NCBI RefSeq assembly: GCF_011174775.1
Contig: NZ_JAANHS010000008.1
Span: forward strand, 62,001 to 126,000
DNA length: 64,000 nucleotides
DNA from: Rhodobacter calidifons
GTDB taxonomy: Bacteria > Pseudomonadota > Alphaproteobacteria > Rhodobacterales > Rhodobacteraceae
Direction of reading: 5' to 3'
Shown: piece after piece, positions 44,654-53,055 of the stretch
How positions within the stretch are numbered: the stretch's first letter is position 1
How the letters are laid out: every line of letters begins with the position of its first letter
Program-made: the position numbers and the translations under genes
The notes under the pieces: model-generated
What the model was told of the DNA's origin: nothing
What the model saw: only the letters and a program-made list of their open reading frames with translations
Databases searched by the model: none

Positions 44654-46063
44654 CTACTCCGCCAGAACCCAGGTGTCCTTGACCCCGCCGCCCTGGCTGG
44701 AGTTCACCACCAGCGAGCCCTCCGTCAGCGCCACCCGCGTCAGACCGCCGGGGACCAGTTCGATCCGTTCGCCGACCAGGCAATAGGGGCGCAGGTCGAC
44801 GTGGCGGGGGGCGATGCCTTCCTCGACGAAGGTGGGCACGGTGGACAGCGCCAGCGCGGGCTGGGCGATATAGTTTCCGGGATCCTCGATCAGCTTTGCG
44901 CGGAAGCGGTCGATCTCGTCCCGGCTGGCCTTGGGACCCACCAGCATGCCGTAGCCGCCCGAGCCATGGACTTCCTTCACCACCAGGTCCGGCAGCTTGT
45001 CCAGCACCTGCGCAAGGTCATTGGGCCTGCCGCATTGCCAGGTGGGCACGTTCTGAAGGATCGGCTCTTCGCCGAGGTAGAAACGGATCATGTCGGGGAC
45101 GTAGGTATAGACCGCCTTGTCGTCGGCCACCCCTGCCCCCGGCGCCGAGCAGATCGAGACCCCGCCCGAGCGGTAGACATCCATCAGGCCGGGGATGCCC
45201 AGCATGGAATCGGGGCGAAAGCAGAGCGGGTCGAGGAAGGCATCGTCGATCCGGCGGTAGATCACGTCCACCCGTTTCGGGCCTTCCGTGGTGCGCATCC
45301 AGACGCATTCGCCTTCCACGAACAGGTCCTGGCCTTCGACCAGCTCCACCCCCATCAGGTCGGCCAGCAGCGAATGTTCGTAATAGGCGCTGTTGAAATG
45401 GCCGGGGGTAAGGATCACCACCGTCGGCTCGCCCGCGCATTTCGCCGGGGCGACGCTGGCCAGGGTGCGGCGCAGTTTTTCCGAATAGGTATCGACGGGT
45501 TCGATCCGGTTTTCGCGGAACAGGTGCGGGAACATCCGCATCATGATCTCGCGGGATTCCAGCATGTAGCTGACGCCCGAGGGCGTGCGGCAATTGTCTT
45601 CCAGCACGTAGAACTGGTCCGGCCCGGTGCGGACGATATCGACGCCGACGATGTGGGAATAGACGCCCTTGGGTGGCACAAAGCCTGCGACGGCCTTTTC
45701 GTAAGCCTCGTTCTGATAGACCAGGCGCCCGGGGATGCGGCCAGCACGGATGATTTCGCCGCGCCCATAGACATCGACTAGGAAGGCGTTCAGCGCCTGC
45801 GCGCGCTGCTTGATGCCGCGTTCGAGTTTTGCCCATTCCATCGCGGAAAAGACCCGGGGGAACATGTCGAAGGGAATGAGCCGGTCGGGGTCGCCGCCTT
45901 CGCCATAGACCGCGAAGGTGATGCCGATGCGGCGGAACAGCGCCTCGGCCTCGGCCTGCTTGAGGCTGCGCAGCTCTTCCGGCATCGTCGCGACCCAGTC
46001 CTGCAATCTTGCATAGGGTGCCCGGACTTCGGTTCCCTGGAACATCTCGTTGAACTGGGCCAC
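44654..46063 (-). CDS. Circularly permuted ATP-grasp protein of the Anbu operon
   Basis: 469-aa protein of the CP-ATP-grasp type 2 family. Characteristic stretches are DMFPRVFSAMEWAKLERG, FYVLEDNCRTPSGVSYMLE, VILTPGHFNSAYYEHS and VVKEVHGSGGYGML (ATP-binding Lys and Gly-rich loop). Probably a peptide ligase. The start is one of two adjacent GTGs (46063 or 46066), with GGGGG upstream, giving MAQFNEMF; a longer form is unlikely. First gene of the four-gene Anbu operon, behind a dyad at 46083-46100. Confidence 0.93.
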   Translation of the reverse strand: MAQFNEMFQGTEVRAPYARLQDWVATMPEELRSLKQAEAEALFRRIGITFAVYGEGGDPDRLIPFDMFPRVFSAMEWAKLERGIKQRAQALNAFLVDVYGRGEIIRAGRIPGRLVYQNEAYEKAVAGFVPPKGVYSHIVGVDIVRTGPDQFYVLEDNCRTPSGVSYMLESREIMMRMFPHLFRENRIEPVDTYSEKLRRTLASVAPAKCAGEPTVVILTPGHFNSAYYEHSLLADLMGVELVEGQDLFVEGECVWMRTTEGPKRVDVIYRRIDDAFLDPLCFRPDSMLGIPGLMDVYRSGGVSICSAPGAGVADDKAVYTYVPDMIRFYLGEEPILQNVPTWQCGRPNDLAQVLDKLPDLVVKEVHGSGGYGMLVGPKASRDEIDRFRAKLIEDPGNYIAQPALALSTVPTFVEEGIAPRHVDLRPYCLVGERIELVPGGLTRVALTEGSLVVNSSQGGGVKDTWVLAE

Positions 46064-46082
46064 CACTAACCCCCTGCGCGTC

Positions 46083-46100
46083 CTGTTCCGACTAGAACAG
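46083..46100. promoter_or_regulatory. Dyad upstream of the Anbu operon
   Basis: CTGTTC-CGACTA-GAACAG, a perfect 6-6-6 inverted repeat 20 bases before the operon's GTG start. It is within the likely promoter or leader. It does not match LexA spacing. Confidence 0.45.
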
Positions 46101-46203
46101 AGCACATGCCAGGGGAAAAGAGCTTCCGGGAAGTTTGCGCTCGCCCCGCAATCGGATGCTCAATTTTTGGGCCGACAGCGCCGGGGCCTCGGTCGGTGCC
46201 GGG

Positions 46204-46827
46204 TCAGATCCGGGGAAGGACCGGGCGGAGGGCGTCCAGTACGCGGGCGGCGACGGTGTCGGGATCGCCGCTGGCGTCGATGATGCGGAACCGCGGTTCC
46301 CGGGCGGCAAGCGCCAGAAAGCCCTCGCGGGCGCGGGTCTGGAAGGCAAGCCCCATGTCCTCGAACCGCATCTCCGTGCCGGGGCGGGCCTGCGCGCGCG
46401 AAAGGCCCAGGGCCGGGTCGAGATCGAACAGCAGCGTCACGTCCGGTTCGATCCCGATCATCAGCGCGTGCAGCCGGTCCACCACCCCGGCCAGATCGCC
46501 GCGGGTGATGCCCTGGAAGATCCGCGTGGAATCGGCGAAGCGGTCGGTGATGACGATCTCGCCGCGCAGAAGTGCCGGGCGGATGGTCTTTTCCAGATGG
46601 TCGCGCCGTGCGGCGGTGAAGAGAAGGATCTCGGTTTCGGCCGACCAGCGGTCGCTGGCGCCTTCAAGGACCAGGCGGCGGATCTCTTCCGCGCCCGGAC
46701 TGCCGCCGGGTTCACGGGTCAGGGTGACGGCATGGCCCGCGCGGCGCAGGGTTTCGGCAAGGCGCCGGCCCTGCGTGGACTTGCCGGACCCGTCGATGCC
46801 TTCCAGCGAAAGGAAAAGCCCGGCCAT
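46204..46827 (-). CDS. tmk: Thymidylate kinase
   Basis: 207-aa dTMP kinase. The P-loop is GIDGSGKS (10-17), the DR motif is VITDRFADSTRIFQG, and TREPGG is the substrate loop. It directly follows dacA, with ATG adjacent to the dacA stop (TGAATG). DNA precursor synthesis. Confidence 0.96.
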   Translation of the reverse strand: MAGLFLSLEGIDGSGKSTQGRRLAETLRRAGHAVTLTREPGGSPGAEEIRRLVLEGASDRWSAETEILLFTAARRDHLEKTIRPALLRGEIVITDRFADSTRIFQGITRGDLAGVVDRLHALMIGIEPDVTLLFDLDPALGLSRAQARPGTEMRFEDMGLAFQTRAREGFLALAAREPRFRIIDASGDPDTVAARVLDALRPVLPRI

Positions 46828-47982
46828 TCAGCTGGCCGGTGCCCCGATGTAGCGGGCATAAAGCGCGCCTGCGGCCGTGGTCAGCCGCCCGAGGAAACCG
46901 GCCTTTCCGACATCGGTCTCGGCCACCAGGGGCACTCGGCGGTCGGGCAGATCGGGGGAATGGACAATCAGCTCTGCGACCGGGGCCCCCCGCCTGACCG
47001 GGGCGATCAGCGGGCCGTTGTAGACGACCTCGGCGGTCAGGCTTTCCTGGACCAGCGCGGGGACCAGCATGCGGATGTCCTCGGCCGGAACCAGGCCCAC
47101 GGTCGGGGTGGCACCCATGTGCACCTCGGCCTCGGCCACCCGGACGCCGGCCCTGGCGATGGTCTTTTCCGAGAACTGCCGGAAGGCCCAGCCGACGATG
47201 CGTTCGGCCTCTTCGGCGCGGGCCCGGTCCGAGGGCAGGCCGGTGATCGCGAAGATGATCCGCCGGTTGCCCTGCTTGGCCGAGCCGACGAGGCCGTAGC
47301 CGGCCTCGGAGGTGTGACCCGTCTTCAACCCGTCGGCGCCGATGCCCAGCGTCAGGAGCGGGTTGCGGTTGAAGCGGTTGTCCGGGGCGCGGTTCTTGTA
47401 GTTGTACTCGGTCTCGGCGAAGATCGGATAGTATTCCGGGAAGTCCTGGATCAGGCGCCGGGCCAGGATGCCAAGGTCGCGCATCGACATCCGGTGGTTG
47501 GGGTCGGGCCAGCCGCTGGCATTGGCAAAGACCGAGGCCGTCATTCCCAGCGCCCTCGCCCGTTCCGTCATCTGCCGGGCGAAGGCCTCTTCCGTCCCGG
47601 CCAGCCCCTCGGCGACGACGACGCAGGCATCGTTGCCCGAGTTCACGATCATGCCGTGGATCAGGTCGTTGACCGTCGGCCGGTCGGTTTCCTGCAGGAA
47701 CATGGTCGAGCCGCCCATCGCCTTGGCCCGGGACGACACCGCAAAGGGCGTGTCCATCGTGACGCGGCCATCCTTCAGGGCCTCGAACAGCATGTTGATG
47801 GTCATCAGCTTGGACATCGAGGCCGGCGGCAGCGGCTGGTCGGCGTTCTTGTCCATCAGGACGGTGCCCGTGGTCATGTCATAGACCCAGGCGGCCGTGG
47901 CGGCCGTCTCGAAGGCGCGCGCCGGAAGGGCGGCCAGCGCGACGGCGATCAGGGTCAGGGCAAGGCGCAGTCGGTTCGGCAT
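46828..47982 (-). CDS. dacA: D-alanyl-D-alanine carboxypeptidase (DacA/PBP5-6 type)
   Basis: 384-aa periplasmic penicillin-binding protein. A Sec signal (MPNRLRLALTLIAVALAALPARA) is followed by an SxxK motif SMSK (55-58), SGN (115-117) and KTG (220-222), then a C-terminal beta domain with an amphipathic anchor-like end. Trims peptidoglycan pentapeptides. In an operon with the SPOR lipoprotein upstream and tmk downstream. Confidence 0.95.
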   Translation of the reverse strand: MPNRLRLALTLIAVALAALPARAFETAATAAWVYDMTTGTVLMDKNADQPLPPASMSKLMTINMLFEALKDGRVTMDTPFAVSSRAKAMGGSTMFLQETDRPTVNDLIHGMIVNSGNDACVVVAEGLAGTEEAFARQMTERARALGMTASVFANASGWPDPNHRMSMRDLGILARRLIQDFPEYYPIFAETEYNYKNRAPDNRFNRNPLLTLGIGADGLKTGHTSEAGYGLVGSAKQGNRRIIFAITGLPSDRARAEEAERIVGWAFRQFSEKTIARAGVRVAEAEVHMGATPTVGLVPAEDIRMLVPALVQESLTAEVVYNGPLIAPVRRGAPVAELIVHSPDLPDRRVPLVAETDVGKAGFLGRLTTAAGALYARYIGAPAS

Positions 47983-47998
47983 GACGGGCGATCCCAGC

Positions 47999-49219
47999 TT
48001 ACTTCAGGAAATAGGCGTCTGCGAAGCCGGCGGCCTTGATCTTCTTCAGCACCGCCTCGTCGCCCTGGACCACCACGCCCCAGACCGCCTGCCCGCCCTT
48101 CTCCGACTTCTGCGGCGTGGCAGTCAGGCCGATCTTTGCCAGGGCCTCGGCGGCGCGCCGGGCATTTTCCTCCTTCGAGAAGGAAGCGACCTGGATCGGC
48201 CGGACCGGACCGCTGGCAACGACAGGGGCCGCAGCTTCCGCGGCGGGGGCCGCCGGCTTCGCTGCGGTGGTCGCGGCGCCGCCGACGACCTTGCGGGTGC
48301 TGTCAGCTGCGGGCTTTGCAGCCACGGCTTCGGGCTTGCGGGCGTCCAGCGGTGCAGCCTCGATCGGGGCGACGGCCACCGTGGCGGCAGTGGCGGTCGG
48401 GGCGACAGCCGACCCCGTGGCACCGCCAGCGGTCTGCGCGGCCTCGGCCTCGGCGGCGGAAGCAGCGGCCCTCGCCTCGGCTGCTGCGCGCCGCTTCGCC
48501 TCGCGCTCGGCCTTGGCCTCGGCGCGGCGTTCCTTCCAGGTCTTGCGCTTCGGCGGCTCCTCGGCCGCAACAGCGGCGGCGCCCGCAACGGTGCCGGCAG
48601 CGGCGCCGGTTGCAGCCCCTGGCGCAGCAGCCGGCGCCCCCGAAGCCGCCGGCGCCGGTTTGCCGGCATCAACCGCCGCAAGCGCTGCCGAGGCAATTGC
48701 GGCAGCCTCGCCGGACTTCGTATCGGTCGGTTTGGTCCCGGCCGCCTGCGCCGCTTCGGCCGCAACCGCCGCAGGCGCCGCAGTCTTGACCTCTTCCTTG
48801 CGCAAGGCGACCACCCGGATCTCGGTCGGCTGTCCGGCAAGGATGCCCAGCGCCTCGGCCGCGTCGGACGAAAGTTGCAGCCGCGGGCCGGGGTTTTCCC
48901 GTTCGCGCCGGAACAGCGCGCCGGTGACCGACTTGCCGGTCGCCTGGTTGACGATCAGCGCGCGTTCCGGGTTCTTGACCGAGGGCGCGGCGACCCAGAT
49001 GCCGCCCAGCGAAGGCCGCCCGTCCCACAGCGCCTTTTCGGTCGCCTGAAAGACCTCGGGTGCCTCGACGTCGCGGGTTCCGGCCTTCGTGCCGCCCGTA
49101 GCCGCAGCAAAGCTTGCCCCGCCCCCGTCGGCCCCGCCCCTGCCGCCCTCGACGCACCCTGTCAGCAAGCCCGCTGCTGCCAGGCCGATGATCGTGAACC
49201 GAAGCCCTGCTCTTGCCAT
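47999..49219 (-). CDS. SPOR-domain lipoprotein, Ala/Pro-rich
   Basis: 406-aa envelope protein. The signal peptide ends in the lipobox LLTGC. A conserved N-terminal domain follows (WDGRPSLGGIWVAAPSVKNPERALI, GALFRRERENPGPRLQLSSDAAEALGI), resembling an RlpA-type double-psi barrel region. Then come a long low-complexity Ala-rich linker with a KRKTWKERRAEAKAEREAKRR helix, and a C-terminal SPOR domain (PIQVASFSKEENARRAAEAL...VWGVVVQG) that binds denuded peptidoglycan. Septal or cell-wall localisation is inferred. First gene of SPOR-dacA-tmk. Confidence 0.9.
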   Translation of the reverse strand: MARAGLRFTIIGLAAAGLLTGCVEGGRGGADGGGASFAAATGGTKAGTRDVEAPEVFQATEKALWDGRPSLGGIWVAAPSVKNPERALIVNQATGKSVTGALFRRERENPGPRLQLSSDAAEALGILAGQPTEIRVVALRKEEVKTAAPAAVAAEAAQAAGTKPTDTKSGEAAAIASAALAAVDAGKPAPAASGAPAAAPGAATGAAAGTVAGAAAVAAEEPPKRKTWKERRAEAKAEREAKRRAAAEARAAASAAEAEAAQTAGGATGSAVAPTATAATVAVAPIEAAPLDARKPEAVAAKPAADSTRKVVGGAATTAAKPAAPAAEAAAPVVASGPVRPIQVASFSKEENARRAAEALAKIGLTATPQKSEKGGQAVWGVVVQGDEAVLKKIKAAGFADAYFLK

Positions 49220-49517
49220 CTTCCGCCCTCAGAACCGCACAGTCTGTCCGCTGCGCTTAAACGATGATGTTTCCCCGGGGTCCGGGCACATGCACCCGCG
49301 GCTTGTGTCGCCACTTTTCCCCAGGGGTCCGCCTGCAATTTGTGGTCAGCATACCGATTTGCGCAAGCAGTGGGAAGGGCACAGGCATGCTTGCCCCTTC
49401 ACGATCAGCGGAATTCGCCACTGCGGCCGTCCCGTGGCGGGACAAGGACGGACTTTCAGAATCGAGCTGCGCCGTTTATGCGGGCAGCGCGATCCGGGCA
49501 GGGTTTCGGACCGCGGG
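49220..49517. other. Intergenic region between the SPOR gene and tRNA-Ser
   Basis: About 300 bases without a credible gene. It contains the dyad GTCCCG-TGG-CGGGAC (49429-49443) and must hold the promoters for the SPOR-dacA-tmk operon and tRNA-Ser; none is clear enough to place. Confidence 0.5.
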
Positions 49518-49606
49518 GAAGTGTGGCCGAGTGGTTTAAGGCTCTGGTCTTGAAAACCAGCGTGGGGGAAACTCCACCGTGGGTTCGAATCCCACCGCTT
49601 CCGCCA
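49518..49606 (+). tRNA. tRNA-Ser (UGA)
   Basis: 89 bases including encoded CCA. Acceptor GGAAGTG pairs with CGCTTCC (one G-T); the anticodon loop CTTGAAA gives UGA; a long variable arm and the T loop GGTTCGAATCC are present. tRNA-Ser genes are common integration sites, and a decayed island follows. Confidence 0.96.
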
Positions 49607-49632
49607 CTTGCCCTTGAGAAAGCGTTCTCCCG

Positions 49633-49653
49633 ATCCGGCTCCGGCCGGATTTT
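49633..49653 (+). terminator. Terminator of tRNA-Ser
   Basis: 7-bp stem ATCCGGC / GCCGGAT with a four-base loop running into TTTT. Confidence 0.75.
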
Positions 49654-50085
49654 CTCGTTGTTTTCGAGGGTTATACGGGAGGGGCTGAACACCGGCCCCG
49701 GTGGCAAGAGCCTCGGAAGCGGTCTCTCCGGGCCGATATTCTCCGGACCTCTCGACCTGCATGAGTCAGTGCAGAGTCCTTAAGTCCTTCGAAAAAATGA
49801 AGAAATCCGAGGCCAGACCTGAACACTTCGACGCCAGTCGCACGGTCGAGATGGAACTGGCATCGAAAATGGCATCGCTGTGCTGAACGAACCCGAAGCA
49901 TCGTTACCCTCGCTCGCCAGCGATGGACTGTCTCGCAATTACGTCCCGCATCGAGTGCACAGCGCGCAAAGTGTTATTCACAGCGTCTGGAGCTTCCCGC
50001 CGCATTTATCGGCTTGTCCCAGTCGTCGAGGGGCAAGCGAACACTTGCGCGAGGATGCGCTCGCGGCGAACGATTTTCGGCGGCC
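49654..50085. other. Non-coding remnant between tRNA-Ser and the dnd relic
   Basis: Short frames on both strands (one plus-strand frame ends KSEARPEHFDASRTVEMELASKMASLC) with no recognisable family. AT content is higher than in the flanking core genes. Interpreted as decayed island DNA. No copy of the tRNA 3' end marking an attachment repeat was found. Confidence 0.5.
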
Positions 50086-51063
50086 TTACCAGGCCTTGAT
50101 CTTCCTCGCGGAAGGATCATTCCGCCGCCGGATATAGGCTTGGCCAGTCTGCAAAGTTGTTAGGTTCACGCCCTTGCCCAGCACCCGTGCGGCGCTCCCC
50201 GGTTTTGCATTGGTCGAGAAGGCGGCGACCAGCCCCATCTGATCAAGGAAATCGTCATCCTCACCCTGGAAATCGTCGGGCGATTGCGACACCAGCATGA
50301 TCGCACCGCCCTTTGACCGGCTCATGCGGATCAGGCGTGAGAGCGAGGGCAGCTTCGTTCCCAAAATCTGGTGCGCCTCATCAACCATGCACAAGATGCG
50401 CAGACCCCGCGCGCCGTCTGCACTGCTCTGAGCATCCACCAAGCTGTTGAGATACTGGTCGAGCGCATCCAGCAGCAGATTGACAACAATCGTGCGACTG
50501 TCCTCAGCCACGTTCGGCGGCAGCTTGATGATCCAGCTCTTTTGGAAGAACTCCGCGGGGCTCAGGGTAGGTTGGAAAAGCGGAAAGCGGCAAATCTCAT
50601 CCATCGTCGAGATCGCTCCGTCTTCCCTCATCTCGTGTTCGGCATATACGCTGCTCAGGGCATCGCGGATGTGATGCAGCTCGCAGGGGCTCTCACTCCT
50701 GAGCGCCCGACTGGCCGCCTCATGGAGAGCCGTGCGCTGCCGATCTCCGAGGCGGCTGCCTTTCAGCCGCGCGAAAGACTCCCGGAACCTTGAGGCCGCT
50801 TCGGCAATGCCGATTTCATCACGGGCATTAATGGAGAGCACATCCAGAGGTATTGGCATGCGCGGCGGTTCGATCACTTCAGCTTCAAATGCATCGCCGA
50901 GCGAAGACGCGTCCTGGCGCGTCCCTGTGAACCCCGCTAGGTCGCCCTTGAAGTCAAACGCCAGCAGTGGAACCGGAGCCTTCTCGCGGATCGCCCGCAG
51001 TATCGCGGCGGCCGTGACGGTCTTTCCAGATCCGCTTCGGCCTATGATAGCGCTGTGCGGTGA
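50086..51063 (-). pseudogene. HerA/FtsK-type ATPase, C-terminal remnant (DptH-like?)
   Basis: About 325 codons open from the Walker A region to a stop. Reading inward from 51060: PHSAIIGRSGSGKTVTAAAI (Walker A), LLAFDFKGDLAGF, a middle helical part, LRILCMVDEAHQIL (Walker B), IMLVSQSPDDF (sensor) and a basic end AYIRRRNDPSARKIKAW. There is no start codon: the frame meets a TAG at 51070-51072, immediately where the DndC frame takes over. This is the ATPase core of a longer HerA-like protein. Next to DndC, the natural candidate is the phosphorothioation-dependent restriction ATPase DptH; that identity is inference. Confidence 0.7.
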
Positions 51064-51385
51064 TGCTGTCTATGATGTGCTGGACGACGAGCGGGCTCTC
51101 GACGAGCGTGTCGTTGGCGACGATGTGCACCTGACGCCTCCGCTCGCTTGGGGGCAATGCCATGAGCATCTCGAAGACCAGATGGGCAACTAGTGTGCTA
51201 TCCTTGCCGCCCGAATAGCCAATGATCCAAGGATAGGGGTGAGGCTGCCGGTACTCATCAAGCAGCTCGGCGCGTATGTGCTGGAAGGCCTTGGCGTGGT
51301 CGTCATCTGCCCGGATGACCTCAGCAATACCAACCCCATAGCCTGCTCCTGTTTCCCATTTTTCTTGTTTATTTGGTGTAGCAGC
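51056..51385 (-). pseudogene. DndC N-terminal fragment (DNA phosphorothioation sulfurtransferase)
   Basis: About 110 codons readable in one frame: FQHIRAELLDEYRQPHPYPW, the PP-loop IIGYSGGKDSTLVAHLVFEM, then SERRRQVHIVANDTLVESPL and VVQHIIDS. The SGGKDS ATP-pyrophosphatase loop followed by V-ANDTLVESP is specific to DndC among PAPS-reductase-like proteins. It then loses homology at about 51060, where the HerA frame starts, and a stop follows at 50954. The natural N-terminus is also unclear, because the IS110 remnant abuts it. A fusion by internal deletion of a dnd cluster is the simplest reading. Confidence 0.8.
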
Positions 51386-51647
51386 CGAACGGCCCTACCG
51401 TAAATCGCGGATGACCCATCTCGGTCAACTGACGATGCAGGCCATAGCCGCAGGGACCGGCCTCGTAGCAGAAGCGCAAGGTGCCATGCGCCTTCAGCAA
51501 CTTGGCCACCAGCTTGCGCACCGCCTCGCGCGTGTTGGCGATCTCGCCCAGATAGCGCACCTCGCCGCCGCGCCGGTCCTCGGCCACCGCGACCGCTATC
51601 GTTTCTTTGTGCACGTCGAGACCGACAAATGCTGTATCCTCTCCCAT
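51369..51647 (-). pseudogene. IS110-family transposase, N-terminal fragment
   Basis: 92 codons from ATG 51647 (GAGGAGACGAGCC upstream). The start MGEDTAFVGLDVHKETIAVAV carries the first Asp of the DEDD catalytic set and FCYEAGPCGYGLHRQLTEMGH carries the Glu. Homology stops right after GH; the last residues (PRFTVGPFGCYTK) are read through foreign sequence. The remaining RuvC-like and Tnp20 parts are gone. Confidence 0.85.
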
Positions 51648-51883
51648 GGCTCGTCTCCTCGTGTATGGGGCGTCTCTACCCGCGCCGCGCGGGCAATCCC
51701 CGTCATAACACGACGGGGGCGAGCCACCCCGAAACGAACATTGGGTCCTTCGTGGCGATATTCGTATGCTGGCGGGCGAAGCGCGGCATATCGCCAGCGA
51801 CAGGGCCGGATTTTCGGGAAGCCACCCGGAAGCCAGCGCTGCCTGAACCCTTCTGAATCCCTGCAAATTCAAACCCTTGATGC
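51648..51883 (-). mobile_element. Upstream end of the truncated IS110 element (possible bridge RNA region)
   Basis: Non-coding sequence upstream of the transposase fragment with two clear hairpins: CCCGCG-CCG-CGCGGG (51679-51693) and CCCCGTC-ATAACAC-GACGGGG (51698-51718). In IS110-group elements the region 5' of the transposase encodes the structured bridge (seek) RNA, so this may preserve it. The outer element boundary cannot be fixed without an intact copy. Confidence 0.5.
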
Positions 51884-51959
51884 TGGACACCCCTGGCGGC
51901 CGCTGGACCCCGCACGGAGTCCAGTCTGGACCCCGGAGTCCGGAAGCCAGGGGTATCCA
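51884..51959. repeat. 76-base nested inverted repeat
   Basis: Terminal arms TGGACACCCCTGGC and GCCAGGGGTATCCA (14 bp with one mismatch) enclose further dyads (CTGGAC/GTCCAG and repeated GGAGTCC). Lies between the IS110 relic and the 3' end of tonB. It could be a MITE-like element or a large terminator of the tonB operon. Confidence 0.5.
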
Positions 51960-52044
51960 TCCTGATCCGAGGAGTCACCCGACGATGACCCTGAGCTTTG
52001 CCCCGGACCGGATCGAGACGTGGCCGCCGGGCAGGGTTGAAACC

Positions 52045-53055
52045 CTATCCACGGCTTTCGTAGGCGACCTGAAACCGCCTTTGAGCGCCTGCCGGGGGGA
52101 CGGGGAATGGTGCGGCGCGGCGCAGGTGGTCTACCGCCGCGGCATCAATGGCCTCGTTGCCCGACGAGGTGAGTATTCGGACACTGGCCAAGGAACCGTT
52201 CGCGGCGATCTCGAACCCTACAACCGCCGTGCCGCGCGCACCGACCTGCGGCTTTCGAGTACGGCTGATCTTGCGCATGACGGAGCCGGGGTAATTCGAC
52301 GCAGCCGCATTGCCGGTCTCGCTTGCGACGGGGCCCTTGCCCGGAGCCTCGCTTAAAGTGCCCTGCTCGGTCCCCTCGACCAGGCCCTTGCGCTCTGCTT
52401 CGGCGGCCCCTGCCTCGGCGGCCGATGATGGCTTGGGCTTTGCCTTGGTCTTCCGCTCCGGCGCGGCTTCGGGCGTGGGCGCGACGCGTACGGATGTTTC
52501 CGGCGTCTGCCTTGGGCGGGGACGCGGGCTTGTCGCCAGGGCCGTCGCGGGGTCGACTGCCGGAATTGTCTCGCGCGGCGGAGCGGGTGTCAGGGCGGCT
52601 GGCAGAGGTGCAGCAAGCGCCGCGCGAAGGGTCTCGGGGGGCACCGCGGTCCCCTGCGGGATGGCGGCGGGCGCGACTTCAGCGATCGGTTCTTGCAGGG
52701 ATACGGTTGCCGCAGCCTCCGGCGGGACTGGCGCGAGTGGCGGTGGCAGGGTTGCCGGAACCGTCGCGGGAACCTCGGCGGGCGCGGCTGTCTCAGCCTG
52801 GGTTTCGACAGGAACCAAGGCCGCATCCGGAGCGGGATCGGGTGCCAGGGCAGCCGGAGTCGGCGTTGCGGTCGCCAGCCCCGGCACCGACACGGCGCTG
52901 CCGGCCGCGACATCGGCAAAGCTGTTGCCCAAACGGGCTGCCGCGGGTGCGGTTCCGGCGATCTCCGGGCCGTCCGGTTCGCCCAGGATCATCGCCCCGC
53001 CAAGATGGGCCAGGACCGACAGCGCCCCGAAGACCATCGCGCCCCGGACCCTCAT
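52045..53055 (-). CDS. tonB: Energy transducer TonB
   Basis: 336-aa protein with an N-terminal membrane helix, a long Pro/Ala-rich periplasm-spanning region (about 40-200) with KTKAKPKPSS, and a C-terminal TonB domain (YPGSVMRKISRTRKPQVGARGTAVVGFEI, ASVRILTSSGNEAIDAAAVDHLRRAAPFPVPP). Transmits proton-motive energy to the receptors in this locus. The start overlaps the ExbD-like gene by four bases. Confidence 0.94.
   Translation of the reverse strand: MRVRGAMVFGALSVLAHLGGAMILGEPDGPEIAGTAPAAARLGNSFADVAAGSAVSVPGLATATPTPAALAPDPAPDAALVPVETQAETAAPAEVPATVPATLPPPLAPVPPEAAATVSLQEPIAEVAPAAIPQGTAVPPETLRAALAAPLPAALTPAPPRETIPAVDPATALATSPRPRPRQTPETSVRVAPTPEAAPERKTKAKPKPSSAAEAGAAEAERKGLVEGTEQGTLSEAPGKGPVASETGNAAASNYPGSVMRKISRTRKPQVGARGTAVVGFEIAANGSLASVRILTSSGNEAIDAAAVDHLRRAAPFPVPPAGAQRRFQVAYESRG

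Noticed and set aside
46083-46100. LexA/SOS box
   Set aside because: Alphaproteobacterial LexA uses GTTC-N7-GTTC direct repeats and enteric LexA CTGT-N8-ACAG; the dyad here has neither spacing.
47999-49219. Plus-strand frames opposite the SPOR gene
   Set aside because: Mirror of the Ala-rich linker, giving Arg/Pro/Ser-rich nonsense proteins.
49518-52044. Intact prophage or integrative element with att repeats
   Set aside because: No integrase and no repeat of the tRNA-Ser 3' end were found; only fragments remain.
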